DNA from: Corynebacterium poyangense
GTDB lineage: Bacteria; Actinomycetota; Actinomycetes; Mycobacteriales; Mycobacteriaceae
Direction of reading: 5' to 3'
DNA length: 64,000 bases
NCBI RefSeq assembly: GCF_014522205.1
Contig: NZ_CP046884.1
Coordinates: forward strand, 806,001 to 870,000
This document shows, piece by piece, positions 34,777 to 46,699 of the stretch (the first letter of the stretch is position 1; the number at the start of each line of letters is the position of its first letter). Position numbers and translations under genes: made by a program. Under the pieces are notes generated by a model. That model had not been told where the DNA came from. It worked only from the letters and a program-made list of their open reading frames with translations, and ran no database searches.

Positions 34777-35616
34777 ATGGCTACGCTTCCTCATGGTGTA
34801 TTAATTGCGGCAACGCCGTTGGGAAATCTTGCTGATGCCTCACCGCGACTGCGTGAAGCTTTGGAGAATGCCCAGGTAATTGCTTCTGAAGATACCCGCC
34901 GTACCCGCGCTTTGGCCCACGCTTTGGGGGTGGAGATACGAGGGAGGTTGGTGTCTCACTTTGATCACAATGAAAAATCTCGACTTCCTGGTTTATTGGA
35001 AGCGGCACGGACGTCGACTGTTTTGGTGGTAAGTGACGCGGGGATGCCGGTGGTGTCAGATCCAGGTTTATCGCTAGTAAATGCCGCCCATGAAGCGGGT
35101 ATCCCAGTGAGTTGTCTGCCAGGCCCCTCAGCCGTTCCTACCGCCCTGGCACTGTCAGGCCTACGGGTGGGAAGGTTCATTTTTGATGGCTTTGCTCCGC
35201 GCAAGTCGGGGGCGCGTCGAGAATGGTTAGAATCCCTAAAAACTGAGCAGCGAGCTGTATGTTTCTTTGAATCTCCGCACCGTATTGCGGATACGTTAGC
35301 CGCTGCCCGTGAGGTGCTAGGGTCGCAGCGTCGCGCTGCTATTTGTCGTGAGCTTACGAAACTTCACGAAGAAGTTCGACGCGGCACCTTGGCGGAACTC
35401 AGCCAGTGGGCGTCTGCTGAACCGGTGCGAGGAGAAATCACGGTGGTCATTGACGGGGCGTCCCCTGAGCGTCAGGAAGTAACAGAGCTCGTGGCGCAGG
35501 TGCGAACTCGGGTTGATCAAGGAGAGCGGCAAAAGACGGTGTGTCGGGAATTGGCCGCACGCTACGGGGTTTCTAGCCGCGAGCTGTATGATGCGGTGCT
35601 TCAGTCTCAGCGATAA
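34777..35616 (+). CDS. rsmI: 16S rRNA 2'-O-methyltransferase RsmI
   Basis: A 279-aa tetrapyrrole-methylase-fold enzyme that methylates C1402 of 16S rRNA. Motifs are GVLIAATPLGNLADASPRL, SEDTRRTRALA, VVSDAGMPVVSDPG, PGPSAVPTALALSG and FESPHRI. The ATG at 34777 (MATLPHG) is the family start; the longer frame from 34648 overlaps the divergent pmt gene. The promoter shared with pmt includes a TATGCT box. Confidence 0.95.
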   Translation: MATLPHGVLIAATPLGNLADASPRLREALENAQVIASEDTRRTRALAHALGVEIRGRLVSHFDHNEKSRLPGLLEAARTSTVLVVSDAGMPVVSDPGLSLVNAAHEAGIPVSCLPGPSAVPTALALSGLRVGRFIFDGFAPRKSGARREWLESLKTEQRAVCFFESPHRIADTLAAAREVLGSQRRAAICRELTKLHEEVRRGTLAELSQWASAEPVRGEITVVIDGASPERQEVTELVAQVRTRVDQGERQKTVCRELAARYGVSSRELYDAVLQSQR

Positions 35617-35690
35617 GTGGTGCTGAGGGGACAACCAGGCCCAACTGACGGTTAGTAATTCTCAGCTTGATATTAAGAAAAGTTTGTTAC

Positions 35691-37451
35691 ATGGTGTCCA
35701 CCATGGCTACAAGTGACCATATTGGAGAACAGGAAAACTATTCAGCCACTGAAGAATTAGCTGGGATGCTTCAAGCTGAACCCGTTAAAGTTGAAGAAGA
35801 AAAGATTCGGCTTCAGTCAGATAACGAGGATGCTCGCCTTAACTGGCCCGTGGTGGCTCCAGCTGCGCTTATTGCCATAGCCTTCGTGGTGTGGGGACTC
35901 GCCGGGGGAGAGAGCTTCGCGCACTTCGCGAAACTAGCGCTACATTTTGTGGTGCAAAATTTTGGTTGGGCCTTTGTACTCTGCGGGACAATTTTTGTGA
36001 TCTTTGTCCTCGTCATAGCGCTCTCTAAGTTCGGATCAATCAAGCTCGGGCATAGTGACGAAGGCCCGGAGTTCAACACCATCTCATGGATCTCCATGAT
36101 GTTTGCCGCAGGCATGGGGATCGGTTTGATGTTCTATGGCGCTTCAGAACCTTTGACCTACTATCGGGACGGTATTCCCGGGCATTCTCCCTTAGAAGTG
36201 GGGACATCCATGTCCACCGCCTTATTTCACTGGACACTTCACCCCTGGGCGGTATATGCCATTGTTGGTCTTGCTATCGCTTATTCCACCTATCGGGTGG
36301 GGAGGCCGCAGCTTATTTCTTCGGCCTTCGTGCCGTTAATCGGAGAAAAAGGAAGCCGCGGTATCGTCGGTCGGATCATCGACATTCTTTCGATTATTGC
36401 CACCGTCTTCGGCACCGCATGTTCGCTTGGGCTCGGCGCGCTGCAAATCGGTGCTGGCTTGAAAGCCGCCGGAATCATCAACAACCCGAGTACATGGTTA
36501 ATTATTGGGATTGTCTCAGTGCTTACCCTCGCTTTCGTTTTTTCGGCGCTCAGCGGGGTCGCTCGGGGTGTTCAATACTTGTCCAACGCCAATATGATCC
36601 TTGCCGCAGTGTTGGCCATTTTCGTCTTTGTCTTTGGCCCTACAGTATCTATTCTGAACTTGATCCCTGGGTCCATTGGCAACTACTTATCTAATTTCTT
36701 CGACATGGCGGCTCGTACCGCAGAATCGGCCAATGGAACTGCCGGTGAATGGCTAAGCACCTGGACTATCTTCTATTGGGCTTGGTGGATTTCCTGGAGC
36801 CCCTTTGTCGGGATGTTTATTGCTCGGATTTCTCGGGGACGAACCATCCGAGAATTCTGCCTAGGCGTCCTTCTTGCCCCAGCCGCCGTGTCAATACTCT
36901 GGTTCGCTATTTTTGGTGGCACCGCTATTAGCCTGGAACAACACGGTAAATCCATTTGGGGAAATGGAGATGCGGAAAGCCAGCTATTTGACCTTCTGCA
37001 TACCCTACCGGCAGGCACAATTTTTGGGGTTGTAGCGATGGTCTTGTTGGCCACATTTTTTGTGACCTCGGCAGACTCTGCGTCAACGGTTATGGGTTCG
37101 CTGTCTCAACGAGGCCGCCAAAATGCAACCCCGTGGGTGTCTGCCACCTGGGGTATTATCACCGCCCTCATCGGACTGACTCTCTTGGTCTCCGGCGGCG
37201 ACGAAGCATTAAGCAACCTACAGAATGTCACTATCATTGCTGCGAGCCCCTTTTTAATCGTGGTCTTTTGCTTGATGTTTGCGATTGTCAAAGACCTCAG
37301 AAATGACGTGATTTATCAGGATTACCGAGAACAGCAACGTTTTGCTGCCCGGCTGGCTCGCGAGCGCAGATTGTATAACCAACGGCGTCATCGAGAAGAG
37401 CTACGACGCCGTCGCGCGGAGCGAATTCATCGCGCAGAACATCACCATTAA
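35691..37451 (+). CDS. betP: BetP-like glycine betaine BCCT transporter
   Basis: About 586 aa with 12 membrane helices. It is a Na+-coupled betaine carrier of the BCCT family. The glycine-rich TM1' stretch [20 protein letters not shown] and the tryptophan-rich [20 protein letters not shown] form the substrate and Na+ sites. The N-terminal tail is acidic (about 55 residues) and the C-terminal tail strongly basic, the parts that sense osmotic state in C. glutamicum BetP. Starts at 35691 and 35703 are possible. It is located before metG, as betP is in C. glutamicum. Confidence 0.92.
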   Translation: MVSTMATSDHIGEQENYSATEELAGMLQAEPVKVEEEKIRLQSDNEDARLNWPVVAPAALIAIAFVVWGLAGGESFAHFAKLALHFVVQNFGWAFVLCGTIFVIFVLVIALSKFGSIKLGHSDEGPEFNTISWISMMFAAGMGIGLMFYGASEPLTYYRDGIPGHSPLEVGTSMSTALFHWTLHPWAVYAIVGLAIAYSTYRVGRPQLISSAFVPLIGEKGSRGIVGRIIDILSIIATVFGTACSLGLGALQIGAGLKAAGIINNPSTWLIIGIVSVLTLAFVFSALSGVARGVQYLSNANMILAAVLAIFVFVFGPTVSILNLIPGSIGNYLSNFFDMAARTAESANGTAGEWLSTWTIFYWAWWISWSPFVGMFIARISRGRTIREFCLGVLLAPAAVSILWFAIFGGTAISLEQHGKSIWGNGDAESQLFDLLHTLPAGTIFGVVAMVLLATFFVTSADSASTVMGSLSQRGRQNATPWVSATWGIITALIGLTLLVSGGDEALSNLQNVTIIAASPFLIVVFCLMFAIVKDLRNDVIYQDYREQQRFAARLARERRLYNQRRHREELRRRRAERIHRAEHHH

Positions 37452-37531
37452 GGGCGCCAGGACATTATGATTCCTCATCGATGAGGTGGTTAGTTCAGGC
37501 TTTGTGCAAGGTATCCGATATGGTAAGGAAC

Positions 37532-39370
37532 ATGCCCAAATCTGTGCTCGTCAACGTTGCTTGGCCGTATGCTAACGGCCCCCGTCACATCGGCCACGTC
37601 GCTGGTTTTGGAGTTCCCTCCGATGTTTTCGCTCGATACCAACGAATGTCCGGAAACACGGTGCTCATGGTCTCGGGCACTGACGAGCACGGCACTCCAC
37701 TGTTGGTCCAAGCGGATAAAGAAGGCGTATCCGTCAAGGAGTTAGCTGACCGCTACAACCGTCAAATTGTGGAAGATCTGGCCGGGCTGGGATTATCCTA
37801 TGACCTGTTTACTCGGACCACCACCCGAAACCACTATGCCGTAGTTCAAGAGTTGTTCCGGGGTCTCTATGACAACGGCTACATGATTAAACAGGTCACG
37901 AAGGGTGCGGTTTCCCCGTCTACCGGTCGGACTCTTCCGGACCGCTATATCGAAGGTATTTGTCCGATATGCGGTGCATCGGGCGCTCGAGGAGACCAGT
38001 GCGATAACTGCGGAAACCAACTTGATCCGGCAGATTTAATTAACCCAGTTAGCAAAATCAATGGGGAAACACCGGAATTTCGCGACACGGAACACTTCTT
38101 ATTAGATCTCCCGGCGCTTGCTCAAGCATTAGGGGATTGGCTAAGAACGAGGGACTCCTGGCGACCCAATGTTTTAAAATTCTCTCTTAATCTTTTGGAA
38201 GATCTACGCCCCCGCGCGATGAGCCGTGATATTGATTGGGGTATCCCCATCCCGGTAGAAGGGTGGGAAGACAATAACGCGAAGAAATTATATGTCTGGT
38301 TTGACGCCGTCGTGGGTTATTTATCTGCTTCGATGGAGTGGGCTTATCGCCAGGGAGACCCGGAGGCATGGCGCGCATTTTGGACTGACCCTGACGTCGC
38401 ATCTTATTACTTCATGGGGAAAGATAACATTACTTTCCACTCCCAGATATGGCCGGCTGAGCTATTAGGCTACGCCGGAGCCGGAACTAAGGGGGGTAGC
38501 GCCGGGGAATTAGGCACCCTAAATCTCCCGACAGAAGTGGTTTCCTCTGAATTCTTGACCATGTCTGGATCTAAGTTTTCCTCTTCTAAAGGCGTGGTTA
38601 TCTATGTCAAGGACTTTTTGGCGGAGTTCGGGCCTGACCCCTTACGCTATTTCATCGCGGTAGCCGGGCCGGAAACCACAGACACGGACTTCACCTGGGA
38701 TGAGTTTGTTCGACGCATCAATAATGAGTTGGCGAACGGGTGGGGTAATTTGGTGAACCGAACGGTTTCTATGGCCTATAAGAATTTTGGTGAAGTTCCT
38801 AGGCCTGGGAAGCTTCAAGAATCTGACGAGGCGTTATTGGGCTTAGCTCAGAAGACCTTTGAGGTGGTAGCGCAATCTATTGAAGCCTCTAAGTTCCGTA
38901 ATGGAATTAATGCTGTTATGCACGTGGTGGGGGAGGCTAATGCGTATTTAGCTGAGCAAGAACCCTGGAAGTTGGCCAAAGAGGAAACACAGCGGGAGCG
39001 TCTAGCAACGGTGTTGTGGACTGCTCTACAGGTAGTGTCAGACTGCAACGTGATGCTGACTCCTTATTTGCCCCACATCGCTCAGCAGGTTCATGAAACC
39101 TTGGGTCGCGATGGTATCTGGGCTGCGCGTCCGCGCATCGTGGAAGTTCGTGATGAATCTCCTCGCGATCCGGTTGGGGTGGGTTTGCCAGAAAAGGGGC
39201 AGCGTTATCCGGTCATTATGGGTGACTATGAATCTCAGCAAGCTAAGTGGGCTCGGGTTGATGTTATCCCTGGTACGGTGTTAAAGAAACCGAAACCTTT
39301 GGTGCAAAAACTAGATCCTGATTTAGCGATCACTGGGCCAGAGTGGGCCCCGGTGCAGCCTCAGGAATAG
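37532..39370 (+). CDS. metG: Methionyl-tRNA synthetase
   Basis: A 612-aa class I synthetase. The HIGH motif is [11 protein letters not shown], the zinc knuckle is [18 protein letters not shown], the KMSKS equivalent is KFSSSKG, and an anticodon-binding helical domain follows from about residue 400. It lacks the C-terminal EMAP-like dimerisation domain, as in many actinobacteria. The ATG at 37532 follows AAGGA; upstream starts at 37481 and 37520 are open but less likely. Confidence 0.95.
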   Translation: MPKSVLVNVAWPYANGPRHIGHVAGFGVPSDVFARYQRMSGNTVLMVSGTDEHGTPLLVQADKEGVSVKELADRYNRQIVEDLAGLGLSYDLFTRTTTRNHYAVVQELFRGLYDNGYMIKQVTKGAVSPSTGRTLPDRYIEGICPICGASGARGDQCDNCGNQLDPADLINPVSKINGETPEFRDTEHFLLDLPALAQALGDWLRTRDSWRPNVLKFSLNLLEDLRPRAMSRDIDWGIPIPVEGWEDNNAKKLYVWFDAVVGYLSASMEWAYRQGDPEAWRAFWTDPDVASYYFMGKDNITFHSQIWPAELLGYAGAGTKGGSAGELGTLNLPTEVVSSEFLTMSGSKFSSSKGVVIYVKDFLAEFGPDPLRYFIAVAGPETTDTDFTWDEFVRRINNELANGWGNLVNRTVSMAYKNFGEVPRPGKLQESDEALLGLAQKTFEVVAQSIEASKFRNGINAVMHVVGEANAYLAEQEPWKLAKEETQRERLATVLWTALQVVSDCNVMLTPYLPHIAQQVHETLGRDGIWAARPRIVEVRDESPRDPVGVGLPEKGQRYPVIMGDYESQQAKWARVDVIPGTVLKKPKPLVQKLDPDLAITGPEWAPVQPQE

Positions 39371-39398
39371 GGTCTGTCCTAGCTATTTTTGGAAAGCA

Positions 39399-39442
39399 AG
39401 CACCCCTTGCGCGGATAAGAATATTCGACGCAAGTGGGTGCT
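39399..39442 (+). terminator. Hairpin between metG and the MFS gene
   Basis: A 13-bp stem with one bulge (AGCACCC plus CTTGCG pairing with CGCAAG plus GGGTGCT) and a 17-base loop, followed by CCCTTT. It ends 10 bp before the ATG of the next gene, so besides terminating metG it could influence translation of the MFS carrier. Confidence 0.6.
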
Positions 39443-39452
39443 CCCTTTACTC

Positions 39453-40694
39453 ATGGAGAAAGATATTCGCGTGCCTCAGAAGAAAGTTGTTCCCGCAGCG
39501 TTAGCTTTTCTCGCTGTCTTTAGTGCTGCCATTAATCTACGAGCAGGTATCGCTTCGCTCGGCCCGGTTTTGAGTCAAACTCTATCCGCTTTCCATGCCT
39601 CCGGCTCTCTAGCCGGAGTACTGACCGCCATGCCAGGACTATTTTTCGCCCTCATGGGAATCCTGGCGGTGTCTCTAGCCTTCCGATTCGGTATATCACG
39701 AACCCTCACCTTCGGAATGGGGCTTACGCTTCTTGGCTTAGTAGTGCGTCCCCTGGTCGGCAGCATCAGCATCTTCTTAGTCATGACGGCCCTAGTCGTC
39801 AGCGGAATAGCCCTATCCAATGTGCTCCTACCTGCCTGGATTAAAGCCCACGGTGGGAGGAACGTCGTTGCCCTCATGACAATCCATGGTTCAGTACTTG
39901 GACTTTCCGGGGCATTGGGCCCACTAAGCGCACTGCTTTTCGAGTGGCAAGGCGCCCTCTTAGTATGGGCTTTACCCGCGTTACTTCAATTTCTAGTGTG
40001 GCTTTGGGTCCTCTTTTTCTCACCCCACGACTCACCCAAACACCAGACGGACTCCGCGTCGGACCACTCACCATCTTCTGGAGAAAACATCTCTCTCTGG
40101 CGTTCTCGCACCGCCGTCTTTTTGATGCTCTTTTTCGGACTCCAGTCCATGACCGCCTATATCCAGATGGGTTGGCTTCCACAAATGTACACCGACGCCG
40201 GAATCAGCGCTCAGCTAGCGAGCATAGCCATTGCCTTAGTCGGCGGCATGAACGTCATCGGCGGTTTGGTCATGCCAACCATCATCGATCGGGCCCCCAC
40301 CTTAGCGCCATTGCCGCTTGCCTTCGGGATTTTCACAGCTCTCGGCTATCTGGGGATACTATTCGTTCCACAAACTGCCCCTTTGCTATGGGCTTTATTG
40401 CTCGGAATCGGTGGTTTCTGTTTCCCCACAGCACTAGCTTTAATTCCCGCTCGGACCCGCAGCCCCCTAGTGACGGCACGGCTGTCCGGCTTTGTACAAC
40501 CCCTCGGTTACATCGTCGCAGCTCTCGGGCCATTATTGGTGGGGATTTTTTATCAACATGCCGGAACCTGGACAGGTATTCTGTGGGCCTTAATCCTATG
40601 CGCTGTGGCCATGAGCGCAGTGGGATTAAGAGCTAGCCGATCAGTGTATATCGACGATGAACTAGCTGCCGCCAAGCAAAAATTATTGGCTTAA
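39453..40694 (+). CDS. MFS transporter, CynX/NimT type
   Basis: About 413 aa, 12 membrane helices. Family phrases: FSAAINLRAGIASLGPVLSQ, AMPGLFFALMGILA, LPAWIKAHGG, and a central loop rich in His/Ser (residues about 195-215). CynX/NimT carriers move small anions or nitroimidazole-like compounds; the substrate here is unknown. The ATG at 39453 is preceded by a large hairpin; 39438 is an alternative start inside it. Confidence 0.82.
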   Translation: MEKDIRVPQKKVVPAALAFLAVFSAAINLRAGIASLGPVLSQTLSAFHASGSLAGVLTAMPGLFFALMGILAVSLAFRFGISRTLTFGMGLTLLGLVVRPLVGSISIFLVMTALVVSGIALSNVLLPAWIKAHGGRNVVALMTIHGSVLGLSGALGPLSALLFEWQGALLVWALPALLQFLVWLWVLFFSPHDSPKHQTDSASDHSPSSGENISLWRSRTAVFLMLFFGLQSMTAYIQMGWLPQMYTDAGISAQLASIAIALVGGMNVIGGLVMPTIIDRAPTLAPLPLAFGIFTALGYLGILFVPQTAPLLWALLLGIGGFCFPTALALIPARTRSPLVTARLSGFVQPLGYIVAALGPLLVGIFYQHAGTWTGILWALILCAVAMSAVGLRASRSVYIDDELAAAKQKLLA

Positions 40695-40733
40695 AACATG
40701 CAAAATTCACTATAAGTTCCTAAGCTAGGGTGG

Positions 40734-41483
40734 ATGATCGAGTTCCGCGATGTTTCGAAGCACTTTGGGGACACCAAAGTGGTTGACAACTTCAGCATAG
40801 AAATTCCCTCACACTCTTCCTTAGCTCTTGTTGGTTCTTCTGGTTGCGGAAAAACTACCTTGTTGCGCATGGTGAATAGGATGGTGGAGCCTGACTCTGG
40901 GAGTGTGTGCATCGACGGTGAAGATGTTGCCGGCGTCAACCCCGTCTTGCTGCGTCGCAGTATCGGCTACGTCATCCAGGGTGGGGGCCTACTTCCGCAT
41001 CGCACCGTGCTCGATAATGTGGCAACTGTTGGCTACTTGTTGAAATGGGATCGGGGTAAAGCTCGACGTCGGGCCCGGTCGCTATTACAGAAAGTAGGTT
41101 TAGATAGCCAGTTGGAAGGAAGGTATCCAGCGGAGCTATCGGGAGGGCAGCAACAAAGAGTTGGAGTGGCCCGGGCGCTGTTGACTGATCCGAATATCTT
41201 ATTGATGGATGAGCCTTTTGGGGCAGTCGATCCGATTGTTCGATATGAGCTCCAACGGAAGTTATTAGCGCTGCAACAGGATTTAGGGAAAACCATCATT
41301 CTGGTCACCCATGACATTGCTGAAGCATTTTATTTAGCAGATAAAGTTGCTGTTTTGGAACCGGGAGCACGTATCGCTCAATGGGGAACGCCTCAAGACA
41401 TTAAACAAAACCCGCAGAGCGATTTCGTCCGTGCGATGATTCGCGCAGTTCAATTCGAGGACACCCATGACGTGGCTGATTAA
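40734..41483 (+). CDS. Osmoprotectant ABC transporter ATPase (OpuCA type)
   Basis: A 249-aa ATPase. Walker A is GSSGCGKTT (34-42), the signature LSGGQQQRVGVARAL and Walker B ILLMDEPFGAVDPI. The betaine/choline-type phrase VIQGGGLLPHRTV follows the Q-loop. No CBS domains are present, unlike longer OpuCA forms. First gene of a four-gene operon (ATPase, two permeases, binding protein) for quaternary amine uptake. Overlaps the next gene by 17 bases. Confidence 0.9.
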   Translation: MIEFRDVSKHFGDTKVVDNFSIEIPSHSSLALVGSSGCGKTTLLRMVNRMVEPDSGSVCIDGEDVAGVNPVLLRRSIGYVIQGGGLLPHRTVLDNVATVGYLLKWDRGKARRRARSLLQKVGLDSQLEGRYPAELSGGQQQRVGVARALLTDPNILLMDEPFGAVDPIVRYELQRKLLALQQDLGKTIILVTHDIAEAFYLADKVAVLEPGARIAQWGTPQDIKQNPQSDFVRAMIRAVQFEDTHDVAD

Positions 41484-42120
41484 TAATTCTCCCTATTTCC
41501 TGCACGTCTTTCTTTATCATCTTGGTTTGGTCATTCCGGCGCTGATTATTAGTGCAGTGATTTCTCTCCCGCTGGGCTGGTTGGCCTATAAGTATCCCAC
41601 GGGGGGAGCGGTGATCCTGCAAATTCTTCAACTTGCCTACGTTGTGCCGGTCCTCGCTCTTTTAGTGCTGTTTCCAGCAATTGTGGGATTACCCATGCGC
41701 TCCCCAATAACCTTGGTTCTCACACTGAGTATCTATGGTGTTGCCTTGTTATTGAGAAACACCACCTCAGCTTTCGCGTCGGTTGACAAAGAAAACCTTG
41801 ACATTGCCCATGCGTGCGGATACTCACCCCAGCAGTGCTTTTTTCGGGTACACCTGCCTTTGGCTTTGCCAGTAATTCTGGCGGGATTCCGGGTTGCTGC
41901 TATGTCAACCATTGCGATGGCCTCCACGGGGGCCCTGGTGGGAATTCCTAGTCTGGGAAGCCTATTAACCGATGGTTTTCAACGCGGCCTAGTTGGTGAA
42001 GTACTCGTCGGTATCATCGCCATCCTCATTCTGGCTGTCGTCATTGATGTAGCGTTGTTCCTGGTGGGCTCACTTCTTCTACCGTGGAGCCGGGTGCAGA
42101 AAGCGAGTAGTCAACTATGA
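41467..42120 (+). CDS. Osmoprotectant ABC permease (OpuCB type)
   Basis: A 217-aa permease with about five to six membrane helices. The binding-protein-dependent transport motif region DIAHACGYSPQQCFFRVHLPLALPVI is the EAA loop that contacts the ATPase. Overlaps the ATPase and second permease genes, which supports operonic assembly. Confidence 0.9.
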   Translation: MTWLINNSPYFLHVFLYHLGLVIPALIISAVISLPLGWLAYKYPTGGAVILQILQLAYVVPVLALLVLFPAIVGLPMRSPITLVLTLSIYGVALLLRNTTSAFASVDKENLDIAHACGYSPQQCFFRVHLPLALPVILAGFRVAAMSTIAMASTGALVGIPSLGSLLTDGFQRGLVGEVLVGIIAILILAVVIDVALFLVGSLLLPWSRVQKASSQL

Positions 42121-42776
42121 ATTTCTTAGTGCGTGCTGCTCAGATCCTCAGCGATTCAGCGCAATGGGGTGGAGAAGGTGGATTTGCAATCCGAATCTTG
42201 GAGCACGGGCTGTTAAGCCTGTGTGCCGTAGTAGTTGCGGTTCTCGTCGGGCTACCCCTGGGAGTGATTTCTGCCCATATTCCCGGAGGCTCGCTTTTTG
42301 TGGGAACCTTAAGCGGGGCAGCCAGGGCCTTGCCGGTTCTTGGCCTCGTTGTCATTGCCGGTTTGTGGTTTGGCGTAGGTCTTCTGGCGCCGTGCGTAGT
42401 TTTGGTGGTGCTGGCTTTACCTTCCATCATTAACGCAGGGTATTCAGCCGTAGAAGCTACTCCCCGAGAGATTCGTTCCGCAGCCACCGCTATCGGATTT
42501 AGCCGACGTCAACTAATACTTCACGTGATCTTCCCCTATTCCGGAGGGATAATCTGGGGCGGAATCCGCACCGCATCCTTACAAGTATTTGCGACCGCCA
42601 CCTTGGTTGCCTATACCGCCGATATCGGGCTTGGTTCTCCTATTTTTATGGGGTTAAAGACCAGAAACTACCCCTTAATGCTCGCGGCTGCGATTGTGAT
42701 GATCCTACTTACTTGGGGCATTGATGTGGTTCTGGCGCATATCCAAAAACGCAATAGTTTTAGTAGTAGGGGGTGA
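42117..42776 (+). CDS. Osmoprotectant ABC permease (OpuCD type)
   Basis: A 219-aa second permease, about six helices. The EAA-type loop is EIRSAATAIGFSRRQLILHVIFPYSG. It pairs with the first permease to form the pore. The start overlaps the preceding stop by 4 bases (ATGA). Confidence 0.9.
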   Translation: MNFLVRAAQILSDSAQWGGEGGFAIRILEHGLLSLCAVVVAVLVGLPLGVISAHIPGGSLFVGTLSGAARALPVLGLVVIAGLWFGVGLLAPCVVLVVLALPSIINAGYSAVEATPREIRSAATAIGFSRRQLILHVIFPYSGGIIWGGIRTASLQVFATATLVAYTADIGLGSPIFMGLKTRNYPLMLAAAIVMILLTWGIDVVLAHIQKRNSFSSRG

Positions 42777-42782
42777 GAGCCG

Positions 42783-43709
42783 GTGCGAAAACATCCTTTT
42801 CTTTCTGCTTTCTGCTTGTTGCTATCTCTTGTCTTGAGTAGCTGTTCTTCCGCTCATCCCTTTTCCGGGTCTGTCACTAATTCCAACGCTATCGTTGTCG
42901 GCTCCCAAGACTATTTCTCTAATGAGATTATCGCCGAAATTTTTGCTCAATCCTTGGAAAACGCTGGATATAGCGTTGATCGTGATTTCCGTATTGGTCA
43001 GCGGGAAGCCTACCTTCCGGAAATTGAAGCGGGAAATATCGATCTGTTTCCGGAATATAGTGGAAACCTTTTGCAATACTGGGATCCGACGGCCTCGGTC
43101 GGGGATGCACAAGAGGTCAATAATCAACTTCGTCGTCGAACTCCAGCGGGGATATCTATTTTGAATCAGGCTGAGGCTACCGATGAAGATGTCTATGTGA
43201 TGACTCGACATCATGCCGAGGAACTTGGTGTGAAGAGTTTGGCTGATCTGGCGCGCCTTCCGCGGACCTGGCACCTAGGAGGCCCTTATGAGCTTAAAGA
43301 ACGAGATTATGGCCCGCAGGGTTTAGCCAGTGTTTATCATGCTCAGGTGGAACTGAGTCCGATTGAGGATGCTGGTGGTCCGCTCACCATTAAAGCCCTC
43401 AGCGATGGAACGGTAGATATTGCCCGGATGTCCTCAAGCTCACCGGCAATTGCCGATAATGATCTTCTAGTTTTGGCAGATCCGGAGCGGTTACTTCCCG
43501 CTTCACATGTAGTTCCTTTAGTCTCGGACAAGGTTGATCCCCGAGCGCGAGAAATCATCAATGACCTGATGGCGCGTTTTCATCAAGAAGACATAGTGGC
43601 CTTAAACCGGGCTAGCGTGGAGCAACAAAAGGCGGCGGCTACCATCGCCCAACAATGGTTAGCTGGCCAGATTACCTCCGGTGCTGAGGAGAAGAACCGT
43701 ACCTCTTAG
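42783..43709 (+). CDS. Osmoprotectant-binding lipoprotein (OpuCC/OsmF type)
   Basis: A 308-aa substrate-binding protein with lipobox LSSC (about residue 21). The mature start IVVGSQDYFSNEIIAEIFAQ and EAGNIDLFPEYSGNLLQYW are typical of quaternary-amine binding proteins (OpuAC-like domain). It delivers betaine, choline or related solutes to the permeases encoded just upstream. Start GTG at 42783. Confidence 0.9.
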   Translation: MRKHPFLSAFCLLLSLVLSSCSSAHPFSGSVTNSNAIVVGSQDYFSNEIIAEIFAQSLENAGYSVDRDFRIGQREAYLPEIEAGNIDLFPEYSGNLLQYWDPTASVGDAQEVNNQLRRRTPAGISILNQAEATDEDVYVMTRHHAEELGVKSLADLARLPRTWHLGGPYELKERDYGPQGLASVYHAQVELSPIEDAGGPLTIKALSDGTVDIARMSSSSPAIADNDLLVLADPERLLPASHVVPLVSDKVDPRAREIINDLMARFHQEDIVALNRASVEQQKAAATIAQQWLAGQITSGAEEKNRTS

Positions 43710-43720
43710 AATGATCAGCT

Positions 43721-44578
43721 ATGTCTTCGAAGAAGCCTCGTCCCGTTCCTCAGCCTGCTGATCTTATTCCCGGTCTTTGCGATGCCCATACTCATCTTCA
43801 GGCCACCAGCCATCATCGTGGTGCTCCGGATGCCCCGGCCACTGTGGCGGATTTAATAACTCGGGCACAGTCGGCAGGGGTAAATCAGATATGCACCGTG
43901 GGAGATGGTCTTGATGAGGCTGCGGAAGCGGTACGGATTGCTCAAACACATCCCCAGGTGTGGGCAGCCTGCGCCATTCATCCGACAAGGGCACATGAAC
44001 TCGATGACAATGCTCGACGTGCACTTGTGGATTTAGTCCATAATCCTCGATGCGTTGCGGTCGGGGAAACGGGGATTGATACCTACTGGATTAGTCACGC
44101 TCCGGATCGCACTGCGTCTTTAGAGCAGCAGGAAGAGGCGTTTCGCTGGCACATTGATCTTGCCGTATCAAGCGGAAAAGCACTCATGATTCACAACCGC
44201 GATGCCGATGAACACGTGCTCCGCATCCTCGCTGATTCGCCCCGCCCCAAAGACGTGATCTTGCACTGTTTTTCTTCTCCCGCTCCGGTGGCCGAGGAAG
44301 CCCTGAACCGCGGCTATGTCCTTAGCTTTTGCGGTAACACCACCTTCAAGCGAAATTCAGAATCACGCGATATTGCCGCGAGAACACCGTCGGACCTCTA
44401 TCTCATCGAAACCGACGCTCCCTACATGACTCCGGAACCTTATCGCGGCACGCGCAACGAGTCGGCCTTTATCGGACACACCGCCCGCTGCATAGCCGAG
44501 GCTCGAGGGGTGGATGTGGCGCGTGTGGCGCATGAAACGTCAGCGAATTTCCATCGAGTGTACGGGCTGGACAACTAG
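43721..44578 (+). CDS. TatD-family metal-dependent hydrolase
   Basis: A 285-aa TIM-barrel hydrolase. Metal ligands are visible in LCDAHTHL (HxH), VAVGETGID (Glu), MIHNRDAD (His), VILHCFSS (His) and LIETDAPYM (Asp). TatD proteins are 3'-5' exonucleases or deoxyribonucleases. It lies upstream of rpf2, a neighbourhood conserved in mycobacteria and corynebacteria (tatD-rpfB-ksgA-ispE). Confidence 0.93.
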   Translation: MSSKKPRPVPQPADLIPGLCDAHTHLQATSHHRGAPDAPATVADLITRAQSAGVNQICTVGDGLDEAAEAVRIAQTHPQVWAACAIHPTRAHELDDNARRALVDLVHNPRCVAVGETGIDTYWISHAPDRTASLEQQEEAFRWHIDLAVSSGKALMIHNRDADEHVLRILADSPRPKDVILHCFSSPAPVAEEALNRGYVLSFCGNTTFKRNSESRDIAARTPSDLYLIETDAPYMTPEPYRGTRNESAFIGHTARCIAEARGVDVARVAHETSANFHRVYGLDN

Positions 44579-44658
44579 GGTTTGTTATCGTATCGTGACA
44601 TGAGGATGAGATCGCGATAGCGCATACAACCCGGAGCAGAAAGTAAGGAAGTTTTTAG

Positions 44659-45789
<1,131 letters not shown>

Positions 45790-45844
45790 CATTTCAATAT
45801 TGTTCCCTTGGTTCCCGAAGCCATGAAAAGGTAGTGAATTGAAT

Positions 45845-46699
45845 ATGGCTCAGCTATTAGGCCCCGCTGATATTCGTCGGCTAGCTGCGGAACTGGATAT
45901 CTCACCTACTAAAAAGCTGGGTCAGAATTTTGTCCATGACCCAAATTCCGTACGCAGGATCGTCGCTGCAGCGGATGTTGGAAACCAGGACCATGTGCTT
46001 GAGGTTGGGCCGGGCCTTGGTTCCTTGACCCTTGGTCTATTAGGTGCGGTGGATTGTCTGAGCGCGGTGGAAATCGACCCTCGCTTAGCTTCTCGACTAA
46101 CTGAGACAGTCACCGATTACGCTCCAGAGTTTATCTCTCGACTTCGCGTCATCAACAAAGATGCCCTGCACCTTGAGAGCGGTGATTTATCACCAACTGC
46201 CGTCGTCGCTAATCTTCCTTATAACGTGGCGGTACCGGTACTTCTTCATGTCCTCGCCACCTTCCCGACTATTCGACGCGTCCTGGTTATGGTTCAAGCG
46301 GAAGTTGCTGATCGGTTAGCAGCGCAACCTGGATCAAAGATCTACGGAGTCCCCAGCGTTAAAGCTTCCTACTACGGTCAGGTTCGTCGAGCTGGTTCCA
46401 TCGGAAAGAATATTTTTTGGCCAGCTCCAAACGTTGATTCCGGGCTGGTGAGAATTGATTGTTATAGGAAAGACGAGGCTCCGTGGGAGATAAGTACCGC
46501 GCAGCGAAGCCAGCTCTTCCCGCTAATCGACGCAGCTTTTGCTCAGCGAAGAAAGACTCTCCGGGCAGCCTTAACTGGTTTCTTTGGTTCGGGGGCAGCT
46601 GCCGAGGAGGCGCTGAAGCTAGCCGGAATTGATCCAAAGGAACGCGGCGAGAAACTCACTGTTGCTGATTTTATTCGGCTCGCGGAGGTGAGTAAGTGA
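45845..46699 (+). CDS. ksgA: 16S rRNA dimethyladenosine transferase KsgA
   Basis: A 284-aa rRNA adenine dimethylase (RsmA) that methylates two adjacent adenines near the 3' end of 16S rRNA. N-terminal [17 protein letters not shown] motif [16 protein letters not shown] and catalytic [11 protein letters not shown] are all present. The ATG at 45845 is preferred to a TTG at 45839. The end overlaps ispE by 4 bases. Confidence 0.95.
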   Translation: MAQLLGPADIRRLAAELDISPTKKLGQNFVHDPNSVRRIVAAADVGNQDHVLEVGPGLGSLTLGLLGAVDCLSAVEIDPRLASRLTETVTDYAPEFISRLRVINKDALHLESGDLSPTAVVANLPYNVAVPVLLHVLATFPTIRRVLVMVQAEVADRLAAQPGSKIYGVPSVKASYYGQVRRAGSIGKNIFWPAPNVDSGLVRIDCYRKDEAPWEISTAQRSQLFPLIDAAFAQRRKTLRAALTGFFGSGAAAEEALKLAGIDPKERGEKLTVADFIRLAEVSK

